Assembly (NCBI GenBank): GCA_945874855.1 | Contig: CAMCIP010000023.1 | Coordinates: 1-16,404 of the forward strand | Source of the DNA: Brevundimonas vancanneytii | Lineage (GTDB): Bacteria; Pseudomonadota; Alphaproteobacteria; Caulobacterales; Caulobacteraceae | Direction of reading: 5' to 3' | Length of the DNA stretch: 16,404 nucleotides | Part shown: one piece after another, positions 1 to 7,940 of the stretch | Position numbering within the stretch: position 1 is the first letter of the stretch | Layout of the letters: each line of letters starts with the position of its first letter | The notes under the pieces: model-generated | What the model saw: only the letters and a program-made list of their open reading frames with translations | Databases searched by the model: none | Told to the model about the DNA's origin: nothing | Position numbers and translations under genes: made by a program

Positions 1-2132
<2,132 letters not shown>

Positions 2133-2313
2133 GAAGGATCCGGTATGCGGTCGAGCGGACGAAGGCTCTGGGACTAGGGCTCCGGGCCACCCCGAAAAGG
2201 GGCACCGGACGCCGGTCGGCGGATCGCGGACGGAAAGGCGCCCGGCGGCTCGAAACCAAGCGGCGCGAGGGCGCGCGGACCGTCGAAAACCCCTCGACTT
2301 GGACGCAGGCGGG

Positions 2314-2341
2314 ACTTAAGCACCGACCTTATCCCTGTCAA
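2314..2341 (-). promoter_or_regulatory. Candidate secA promoter
   Basis: On the minus strand a perfect TTGACA (plus 2336-2341) is followed after 16 nt by TTAAGT (plus 2314-2319). The -10 region read with two more bases is GCTTAAGT, which also resembles the Caulobacter housekeeping -10 (GCTANAWC). This is the only good AT-containing promoter-like pair seen in the secA/PPIase divergent gap. Transcription from it would give secA a leader of about 170 nt. It is an inference from the motif alone. Confidence 0.45.
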
Positions 2342-2410
2342 CGCGAGGGGCTTTGCCGACGCCCGTCCGGCGCGCCGCAAGGGCCGTTTCGCCGCCGGAC
2401 CGAGCCGCCC

Positions 2411-3367
2411 ATGACGCAGCGCCTTTCGACCCCGCGCCCCTCGGCCCCGGGGACCGCCCCGTTGCGCACCCTGGCCGTCCTCGCCTTCACCCTCGTTCTG
2501 GCCGCCTGTAGCGGCGGCGGCGGCGACGACCGCCCTCCCGAGCCGGGCGACCGTGCCGTGGCCCGGGTGGCGGGCGAGACCGTCTGGGCCTCGGACGTCA
2601 AGCGCGAGGCGGTGGCCCAGGGTCTGATCGGCGAGGGCGAGCCGCTGGACGTGACCTCCGGCCTGTTCCGCCGCGTGCTGGATGAGGTCATCGACCAGAA
2701 GCTTCTGGCCCGCGAGGCCGAGCGCCGCGGCCTCGACAACAGTCCCGCGGTCCAGCGCCGGCTGATGATCACCCACGACCGCATCCTCGGCGACGTGCTG
2801 GTCGAGACCGTGGTCAACGGCACCATCACCGACCAGGCGGTCCAGACCCTCTATGACGAACAGGTCCGCATGGCCCGCACCTCCGAAGAGGTCCGCGTCC
2901 GCCAGATCGTCACCCGCAGCGAGGTCGAGGCCACCCAGGTGGTGGGCATTCTCTCCGCCGGAGCGGCCTTCGAGGCCGTGGCGGCCGAGCGGTCGATCGA
3001 CGACTCCACCCGCTATTCGGGCGGTGACCTGGGGTATTCGACGCTCGACGTCATGCCCAAGGCCTATGCCGACGCCCTGAGGGATCGTCCCGCCGGCTCG
3101 ACGGTCGGCCCCTTCCAGGTCGAAGGCGGATGGGCCGTGGTCCGGGTCGAGGACCGCCGCCGGGAGACCCCGCCCACCCTGGAGCAGGCCCGGCCGCAGA
3201 TCGTGCGCTATCTGACCTATGAGGGCGTGCGCCGCCTGCTGGAGGACCTGCGCGGCCGCGCCGAGGTCGACGTCCTGCTCGAGGCCGAGGCCCCGTCCAG
3301 CGCCCAGGAGCCCGCCTCGGCGCCCGCCTCGGCCCCCGCCGCTCCGGCTGCAAAGGCCGGGTCTTGA
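2411..3367 (+). CDS. Lipoprotein SurA/PrsA-like parvulin-fold peptidyl-prolyl isomerase or chaperone
   Basis: A 318-residue envelope protein. Residues 18-33 form a lipoprotein signal peptide ending in the lipobox LAAC (Cys33), followed by a Gly/Asp linker. An N-terminal SurA/PrsA-type helical chaperone region covers about 47-150 (VARVAGETVWASDVKREAV, then a helix DEVIDQKLLAREAERRG). A parvulin-like domain follows at about 160-255, with the family block GGDLGYST at 204-211 and GGWAVVRVEDRR at 239-250. The C-terminal tail (about 296-318) is Ala/Pro-rich and low complexity. Two histidines usually seen in parvulin active sites are absent: VRVRQIV has Gln165 where RHIL is usual, and GWAVV has Ala242 where GWHVI is usual. 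It may therefore act mainly as a periplasmic holdase. It is transcribed away from secA, and its TGA overlaps the argJ start. Confidence 0.88.
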   Translation: MTQRLSTPRPSAPGTAPLRTLAVLAFTLVLAACSGGGGDDRPPEPGDRAVARVAGETVWASDVKREAVAQGLIGEGEPLDVTSGLFRRVLDEVIDQKLLAREAERRGLDNSPAVQRRLMITHDRILGDVLVETVVNGTITDQAVQTLYDEQVRMARTSEEVRVRQIVTRSEVEATQVVGILSAGAAFEAVAAERSIDDSTRYSGGDLGYSTLDVMPKAYADALRDRPAGSTVGPFQVEGGWAVVRVEDRRRETPPTLEQARPQIVRYLTYEGVRRLLEDLRGRAEVDVLLEAEAPSSAQEPASAPASAPAAPAAKAGS

Positions 3368-4776
3368 GCGCGCCGTCCGATCCGCGCACCCCGCGCGGCA
3401 CGACGGGGCAGAAGCTGGAACAGGCGCTGGGCAAGGCGCTGGACCCCCTCGCCACCGCCCTCAAGCGGGCGACCGACGGCGGCAAGGCCGCGGCCCCCGC
3501 CGCCGCCGCGCCCGGCAAGCCCGGCCTGGCCGTCTCGCCCCTGGCCGTGCCCTTTCCGGCCATGGGCGTCGTCGGCGGCGTGGAGATCGCCACCGCCCGG
3601 GCAGGCTTCTACAAACACGACCGCGACGACCTGACGGTATTCCGCTTCGCCCGTGGCACGACCTGCGCCGGGGTCTTCACCCGCCACAAGATCGGCTCGG
3701 CGCCCGTCGACTGGTGCCGCCGTCATCTGGATGCCGACGACGGCGGGGCCGACGTGCGGGCCCTGGTGATCAATGCCGGCTGCGCCAACGCCTTCACCGG
3801 CAAACAGGGGGCCGACGCCGCCCGGCGCACGGCCTCGGAGGTCGCCAAGCGCTTCGGCTGCCGCCAGCGCGACGTCATGCTGGCCTCCACCGGCGTGATC
3901 GGCGTGGTGCTGGACGACCGCAAGATCGCCGCCCGCCTGGGTGATGTGGAAGCCGCCCTGGACGCCGACCTGCCCGCCGCCGACCAGTGGGCGACGGCCG
4001 GCCGGGCCATCATGACCACCGACACCTTCCCCAAGGGATCGTGGGCCGAGTGCGAGATCGACGGCTATCGCGTCCGTCTGGCGGGCATCGCCAAGGGTTC
4101 GGGCATGATCGCGCCCGACATGGCCACCATGCTGGCCTTCATCGTCACCGACGCCGCCATCTCGCCCGCCGTGCTCCGGGCCCTGCTGGGGCTGCACGTG
4201 CGCACCACCTTCAACTCCGTGACGGTGGACGGCGACACCTCGACCAATGACACGGCCCTGATCTTCGCCACCGGGGCCTCGGGCGCGCCGCGCATCGGCC
4301 GGGTCGGCGACCGCCGGCTGAAGGGATTCTCGGCCGCCCTCGACAAGGTCATGCTGGACCTCGCCCACCAGCTGGTCCGCGACGGCGAGGGCGCGCGCAA
4401 ATTCGTCCGCGTGACGGTGGAGGGTGCCGCCAGCCCGGCCTCGGCGCGCCGGCTGGCCAAGTCCATCGCCGAAAGCCCCCTGGTCAAGACCGCCATCGCC
4501 GGCGAGGACGCCAACTGGGGTCGCGTCGTCATGGCCGTGGGCAAGACCGAGGAGCCGGTCTCGAAGGAACGTCTGGCCATCCGCTTCGGGCCCCACGTGG
4601 CCGCCGTCGAGGGCGCGCCCTCGCCCCACTACGACGAGGCGAAGATGAGCGCCTATATGAAGAAGGCCGAGATCGACATCACCGTCGACGTCGGCATGGG
4701 CCGCGCCGCCGCCACCGTCTGGACCTGCGACCTGACCAAGGGCTACGTCGAGATCAACGGCGACTATCGGAGCTGA
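3364..4776 (+). CDS. argJ: Bifunctional glutamate N-acetyltransferase / amino-acid N-acetyltransferase ArgJ
   Basis: ArgJ transfers the acetyl group from N-acetylornithine to glutamate, the cyclic arginine pathway step. The precursor self-cleaves before a threonine inside MIAPDMATML; the nucleophile is Thr255 (ACC at 4126-4128). Other family blocks are VINAGCANAFTG, TNDTALIFATG, EDANWGRVVMAVG and the C-terminal NGDYRS. The best start is TTG at 3364, overlapping the PPIase stop by 4 nt. This leaves about 55 residues before the usual ArgJ beginning (SPLAVPFPAMGVVGGVEIAT). That extension has almost only G/C in third codon positions, so it looks truly coding, but a later start (GTG 3547 or ATG 3562) cannot be excluded. 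With 470 residues it is longer than the usual ~410. Confidence 0.97.
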   Translation: MSAPSDPRTPRGTTGQKLEQALGKALDPLATALKRATDGGKAAAPAAAAPGKPGLAVSPLAVPFPAMGVVGGVEIATARAGFYKHDRDDLTVFRFARGTTCAGVFTRHKIGSAPVDWCRRHLDADDGGADVRALVINAGCANAFTGKQGADAARRTASEVAKRFGCRQRDVMLASTGVIGVVLDDRKIAARLGDVEAALDADLPAADQWATAGRAIMTTDTFPKGSWAECEIDGYRVRLAGIAKGSGMIAPDMATMLAFIVTDAAISPAVLRALLGLHVRTTFNSVTVDGDTSTNDTALIFATGASGAPRIGRVGDRRLKGFSAALDKVMLDLAHQLVRDGEGARKFVRVTVEGAASPASARRLAKSIAESPLVKTAIAGEDANWGRVVMAVGKTEEPVSKERLAIRFGPHVAAVEGAPSPHYDEAKMSAYMKKAEIDITVDVGMGRAAATVWTCDLTKGYVEINGDYRS

Positions 4777-4794
4777 ATGAACTAGAATGGTCCG

Positions 4795-4992
4795 ATGAGC
4801 GACACCCTGGCCTGCCTGCCTGACGCCGACTTTGACGCGCTCGCGGCCGGACGCGCGGCCGAGGCGGAGCTGTCGCGGCTGCGTGGCCTCGTTCAGGCGG
4901 TGCTGGACGATCCTGACGACGGCGTCAGCCACGAGGAGGTCTGGTCGCGGCTGGAAGAGCGGATGCGTCGTGCCGTCGACCGCGCCGCGTAG
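4795..4992 (+). CDS. Small antitoxin, StbD/RelB-like (partner of ParE)
   Basis: A 65-residue protein immediately upstream of, and overlapping, a ParE-family toxin. The second half, LRGLVQAVLDDPDDGVSHEEV (residues about 29-49) followed by a basic helix, resembles the family of small stability determinants in which a KVQxALDDPRPxxPHDEV-like block precedes the toxin-binding end. No clear ribbon-helix-helix is seen in the N-terminal part, so the DNA-binding mode is uncertain. It begins 18 nt after the argJ stop with only a weak Shine-Dalgarno. The role (neutralising the toxin and probably repressing the pair) is inferred from position and family resemblance. Confidence 0.72.
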   Translation: MSDTLACLPDADFDALAAGRAAEAELSRLRGLVQAVLDDPDDGVSHEEVWSRLEERMRRAVDRAA

Positions 4993-5290
4993 ACTGACCT
5001 ATCGCCGCGAAGCGCAGCGCGATCTGGACGACCTTTTCGATTTCATCGCCGCTGAACGGCCGATCGCCGCCATGAAGTTTCTGGGCGAGATCAAGCGCGC
5101 TTGCGAGGGCCTGTCGGCATTGCCCTGGGTGGGGCGGAACCTCGATCCGAACGACGATCGCGTGCGTGTCCTGTCCTTGAGGCGCCGTGTGGCGATCAAA
5201 TACCTCGTGCTCGACCGTTCGGTGCACATTCTCGGCGTGACCTACCGTGGCCGCGACCTCAATGCGTTCTTCGCGGAGCGAAAGCCATGA
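4970..5290 (+). CDS. parE: Type II toxin, RelE/ParE family
   Basis: A 106-residue basic protein if started at GTG 4970, giving MPSTAPRRLTYRREAQRDL. It fits the ParE fold: a first strand (RRLTYRREAQRDL), two helices (DDLFDFIAAERPIAAMKFLGE and then ACEGLSAL), the PxxGR-like turn PWVGRN, and C-terminal strands VRVLSLRRRVAIKYLVL and HILGVTYRGRDLNAFF. ParE toxins of known function poison DNA gyrase, while RelE relatives cut mRNA on the ribosome; the sequence does not separate these, although the YRGRDL ending is ParE-like. The start lies inside the antitoxin gene (23-nt overlap). The TGA overlaps the mutT ATG by ATGA, so toxin and mutT are probably translationally coupled. An open frame extends further upstream, but that part would read through the antitoxin in another frame. 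Confidence 0.82.
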   Translation: MPSTAPRRLTYRREAQRDLDDLFDFIAAERPIAAMKFLGEIKRACEGLSALPWVGRNLDPNDDRVRVLSLRRRVAIKYLVLDRSVHILGVTYRGRDLNAFFAERKP

Positions 5291-5691
5291 CCCCCCCCAC
5301 CGTCCTCGTCGTCGCCTGCGCCCTGATCGACGTCGACGGGCGCGTGCTCATCGCCCGGCGGCCCGAGGGCAAGCAGATGGCCGGCCTGTGGGAGTTTCCG
5401 GGCGGCAAGGTCGAACCGGGCGAGCGGCCCGAAGCCGCCCTGATCCGGGAGCTGAAGGAAGAGCTGGGCATCGACGTGACGGAGGCCTGCCTGGCCCCCT
5501 TCGTCTTCGCCAGCCACGCTTACGATTCCTTTCACCTGTTGATGCCATTGTATCTGTGCCGACGTTGGTCGGGCGTCGTGGTCGCCCATGAGCACGCCGC
5601 CCTCGCCTGGGTGAAGCCGGACAGGTTGTCCGACTATCCCATGCCGCCGGCAGACGAACCCCTGGTCGCCTGGTTGCGCGATCTCATCTAG
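5287..5691 (+). CDS. mutT: MutT-type Nudix hydrolase (8-oxo-dGTP diphosphatase)
   Basis: A 134-residue Nudix protein. The full Nudix box GX5EX7REUXEEXGU is at residues 40-62: Gly40, Glu46, Arg54-Glu55, Glu58-Glu59, Gly61, Ile62. It is preceded by MAGLWEFPGGK, the MutT signature, and followed by FHLLMPLYLCRRW and DYPMPPADEPLVAWL, as in MutT proper. It is expected to hydrolyse 8-oxo-dGTP to the monophosphate and so limit A:T to C:G transversions. The ATG at 5287 overlaps the toxin stop (ATGA) and gives the standard length; a longer in-frame reading upstream would run through the toxin gene. Adjacency to argJ is common in alphaproteobacteria, from general knowledge, with the TA pair here inserted between them. 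Confidence 0.95.
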   Translation: MTPPTVLVVACALIDVDGRVLIARRPEGKQMAGLWEFPGGKVEPGERPEAALIRELKEELGIDVTEACLAPFVFASHAYDSFHLLMPLYLCRRWSGVVVAHEHAALAWVKPDRLSDYPMPPADEPLVAWLRDLI

Positions 5692-5778
5692 GGCCTGATC
5701 GGCCGAGACGTGATCGCGACGCGGTCCTGTCGAGGTCGTGACCCGGGTCCTCAAACCACGCCGCCGACGGAGGGGGCC

Positions 5779-5958
5779 ATGCGACGCTTCCTGACCCGGT
5801 TCGCCCGCGACGAGCGCGGCGCCACCGCCCTGGAGTACGGCATCATCCTGGCCCTGATGTTCCTCGTCATTCTGAGCACCCTGACCGCCTTCGGGGGGTC
5901 GGGCAGCGGCATCTTCAACACCGCGATGAACGCCCTGCGCAACGCCATGGGTGGCTGA
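5779..5958 (+). CDS. Flp/Fap class IVb pilin
   Basis: A 59-residue prepilin. The leader MRRFLTRFARDERG ends at Gly14, followed by ATALEYG: the class IVb prepilin peptidase site, with Glu at +5 and Tyr at +6 of the mature protein. A hydrophobic helix IILALMFLVILSTLTAF follows, then a short Gly/Ser stretch. Flp pilins are assembled by Tad/Cpa machinery into thin adhesive pili. The ATG at 5779 is chosen because GGAGGGGG lies just upstream (5769-5776); an in-frame longer reading from 5710 lacks the normal leader. It lies 87 nt after mutT and ends 6 nt before the convergent methyltransferase gene. No other tad/cpa genes are in the window. Confidence 0.93.
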   Translation: MRRFLTRFARDERGATALEYGIILALMFLVILSTLTAFGGSGSGIFNTAMNALRNAMGG

Positions 5959-5964
5959 CCGGCC

Positions 5965-6819
5965 TCAGTCGCGCGTCCGCCGGACCGCCGCCAGGGCATC
6001 GGCCAGACGCACCGTGGCCGACCCCCGCGGCAGCGGCTTCTGCTGGGTCTCATGCGGGGCCCACCCCGACAGGGTAACGATTTCAAAGGTCGCCTCCAGC
6101 CGTCCGTCCGCCCCGGCGAACTGCGCCGCATAGATTTCCGCCGCCCGCATCAGCACGTCGCGGCGCAGGGGCCGGATCGGACCGGTCGGCGTGGCCGTCT
6201 CGCCCATGGCCCGCAGGTCGCGCATCAGGGCGACCGGATCGCCATAGCGCACCGTCAGCCGGTCGACGTCGCAGACCGGCAGGGCCAGACCGGCCCGCTG
6301 CAACAGCGCCGCCCCGTCGAATCCATCGGCAAAGGGTGAGACCCGCGCCGCCGCCCCGCCCGTGATCTCCAGCTCCGCCGCCGTCAGCGCCTGCCGCAGT
6401 TCGGTCAGGGTCGCGCCCCCGAACATGGCCGCCATGAACAGGCCGTCGGGCCGCAGCACGCGCCGCGCCCGGGCCAGCAGCCCCGGCAGGTCCTCGACCC
6501 AGTGCAGGCCCAGCACCGACACGATCAGGTCGGCCGAGCCCGTCTCCAGCTCCAGATCCTCCGGCCCGTCCGGCGGGGCCACCGCCCGGGGGGTGCCGAC
6601 CCGCCCCGCCGCCGCCGACCCCGCCAGGGCCCGGGCGAAGACGTGCGGATGCGGCGACAGGTCGACGACGTCGCCAAAGTCGCGCAGGATCGCCTCCAGG
6701 CTCTCGACCAGTCCCTGCGCCGCGCGTTGGTGCAGGAAGTCGGCGTCGCTGATGCGGGCGCGGCTGCGCGCCAGACGGGCGGCGCGGCGGACGGGGTCGA
6801 ACAGGCGGGGAGGGGTCAT
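5965..6819 (-). CDS. NDUFAF5/BioC-like SAM methyltransferase-fold protein
   Basis: A 284-residue class I methyltransferase-fold protein matching human NDUFAF5 over its length: RLFDPVRRAARLARSRA at the N-terminus, LGLHWVEDLPG (about 103-113), PDGLFMAAMFGGATLTELR, RVSPFADGFDGAALLQRAGL, VALMRDLRAMGE and the final PRGSATVRLADAL. NDUFAF5 hydroxylates an arginine in the NuoB-equivalent subunit of complex I during assembly; a similar job here is an inference from homology. The usual glycine-rich SAM loop (LDLGCGxG) is replaced by VVDLSPHPH at 51-59. The ATG at 6819-6817 is preferred; an in-frame GTG nine bases upstream is possible. The start shares its first base with the divergent comF TTG. The stop is 6 nt from the convergent flp gene. 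Confidence 0.86.
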   Translation of the reverse strand: MTPPRLFDPVRRAARLARSRARISDADFLHQRAAQGLVESLEAILRDFGDVVDLSPHPHVFARALAGSAAAGRVGTPRAVAPPDGPEDLELETGSADLIVSVLGLHWVEDLPGLLARARRVLRPDGLFMAAMFGGATLTELRQALTAAELEITGGAAARVSPFADGFDGAALLQRAGLALPVCDVDRLTVRYGDPVALMRDLRAMGETATPTGPIRPLRRDVLMRAAEIYAAQFAGADGRLEATFEIVTLSGWAPHETQQKPLPRGSATVRLADALAAVRRTRD

Positions 6820-7613
6820 TGCACGCACAGGATGGGGTCTGGGGCCGCGCCTGGGAAGCCGCCCGTCCGCGTCTGGCCGGCGCCGGGCGCGCGCTGGTCG
6901 ATCTGATCCTGCCGCCCCTGGCCCACGACGCCCCCGAGGCCATGGGCGCGGCGGGCCTCAGCGCCGACGCCTGGAGCCGCGTCGTCTTTCTGGAAGACCC
7001 CGTGTGCGACGGCTGCGGCGCGGGCTTCGAACATGACGGCGGCGCCTTCGCCCGGTCCCGCTGCGCGGCCTGCACGGCCCAGCCCCATGCCTTCGCCCGC
7101 GCCCGCGCCGCCTGCGTCTATGACGATGCCTCGCGTGCCCTGATCCTGCGCTTCAAACACGGCGACCAGCAGCAGTTCGCCCCCCTGTTCGCCCGCTGGC
7201 TGGAGCGGGCCGCGGCGCCCTTGACGGCCGACTGCGACGCCGTCCTGCCCGTGCCCCTGCATGGTTTGCGGCTGCTGTCGCGGCGCTTCAACCAGGCCGC
7301 CGAGATCGCCCGGCCCCTGGCGCGCGCCGTCGACCGCGCCTTTCTGCCCGACGCCCTCGTCCGGCGCACGCGCACCGACAGCCAGGGCGGCAAGTCCGCC
7401 CGCGGCCGGCGCCTCAACGTCAGATCCGCCTTCGCCGTGACACCGGCCGGGGCCCGCGCCGTTCATGGCCGGCGTCTGCTGCTGGTCGACGACGTCCTGA
7501 CCACCGGGGCCACGGCCGAGGCCTGTGCCCGTGCCCTGCTCGCCGCCGGGGCCCGTGCCGTCGACCTCGCGGTGGTGGCCCGGGTGCGCACGGCACGGAC
7601 CTTGCCTACATAG
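6819..7613 (+). CDS. comF: ComF family phosphoribosyltransferase-like protein
   Basis: A 264-residue ComF protein. The C-terminal half carries the phosphoribosyltransferase fold: LPVPLHGLRLLSRRFNQAAEIA (143-164), the RTRTDSQGGKSARGRRLNVRSAF block (about 184-205) and the PRPP-binding loop LLVDDVLTTGAT (221-232). The N-terminal half has one zinc-binding set, Cys63-x2-Cys66 and Cys82-x2-Cys85. The two further CxxC pairs usually seen near the N-terminus after LLxLLFPP are absent here (LILPPLAHDAP). ComF is required for DNA uptake in naturally competent species; its biochemical role in alphaproteobacteria is not settled. The TTG at 6819 is the only good early start, so the exact N-terminus is uncertain. 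Confidence 0.9.
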   Translation: MHAQDGVWGRAWEAARPRLAGAGRALVDLILPPLAHDAPEAMGAAGLSADAWSRVVFLEDPVCDGCGAGFEHDGGAFARSRCAACTAQPHAFARARAACVYDDASRALILRFKHGDQQQFAPLFARWLERAAAPLTADCDAVLPVPLHGLRLLSRRFNQAAEIARPLARAVDRAFLPDALVRRTRTDSQGGKSARGRRLNVRSAFAVTPAGARAVHGRRLLLVDDVLTTGATAEACARALLAAGARAVDLAVVARVRTARTLPT

Positions 7614-7624
7614 GGGAGCCCTAT
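7610..7624. other. Short hairpin at the comF stop codon
   Basis: A perfect 6-bp inverted repeat, ATAGGG-GAG-CCCTAT, covers the comF stop codon. It lacks a T-run, so it is not a classic intrinsic terminator. It could weaken read-through into grxC or be incidental. Confidence 0.3.
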
Positions 7625-7682
7625 CGCTCTCCGCGCGGCGGCTCGCTGCTTGAGGGTGTTCATCCTGTTCCGGAGTTCCGCA

Positions 7683-7940
7683 TTGCCCGAGGTCGTCCTC
7701 TACACCAAGCCCGGCTGCCCCTTCTGCATCGCCGCCATGGCCCTGCTGGAGCGCAAGGGCGTCGACTTCACCCAGATCGTCGCCTCCCATGATCCGGCGA
7801 AGAAGCAGGAGATGATCCAGCGCTCCGGCGGCCGCATGACCTTCCCCCAGATCTTCATCGACGAGCGGCACGTCGGCGGTTGCGACGATCTTCAGGCGCT
7901 CGACCGCAAGGGCGAGCTGGACGCCCTGCTGGCCGCATGA
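7683..7940 (+). CDS. grxC: Glutaredoxin 3 (GrxC)
   Basis: An 85-residue dithiol glutaredoxin, the normal length for GrxC, if started at TTG 7683 (MPEVVLYTKPGCPFC). The redox motif Cys12-Pro-Phe-Cys15 is intact, the cis-proline block TFPQIFID follows in mid-protein, and GGCDDLQALDRKGEL gives the glutathione-binding end. A GGAG at 7672-7675 with 7-nt spacing supports this TTG. An in-frame TTG at 7650 would add 11 residues (MRVFILFRSSA) that the family lacks. It reduces protein disulphides and glutathione mixed disulphides in the cytoplasm. Its TGA overlaps the following nitrilase ATG (ATGA), so the two are co-transcribed. Confidence 0.96.
   Translation: MPEVVLYTKPGCPFCIAAMALLERKGVDFTQIVASHDPAKKQEMIQRSGGRMTFPQIFIDERHVGGCDDLQALDRKGELDALLAA

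Noticed and set aside
3217..4932. A 571-codon open frame on the minus strand over argJ
   Set aside because: Antisense shadow of ArgJ, again a high-GC artefact.
5740..5749. GACCCGGGTC palindrome upstream of flp as an operator
   Set aside because: A 10-bp GC palindrome is expected by chance in such DNA and no second copy was found nearby.
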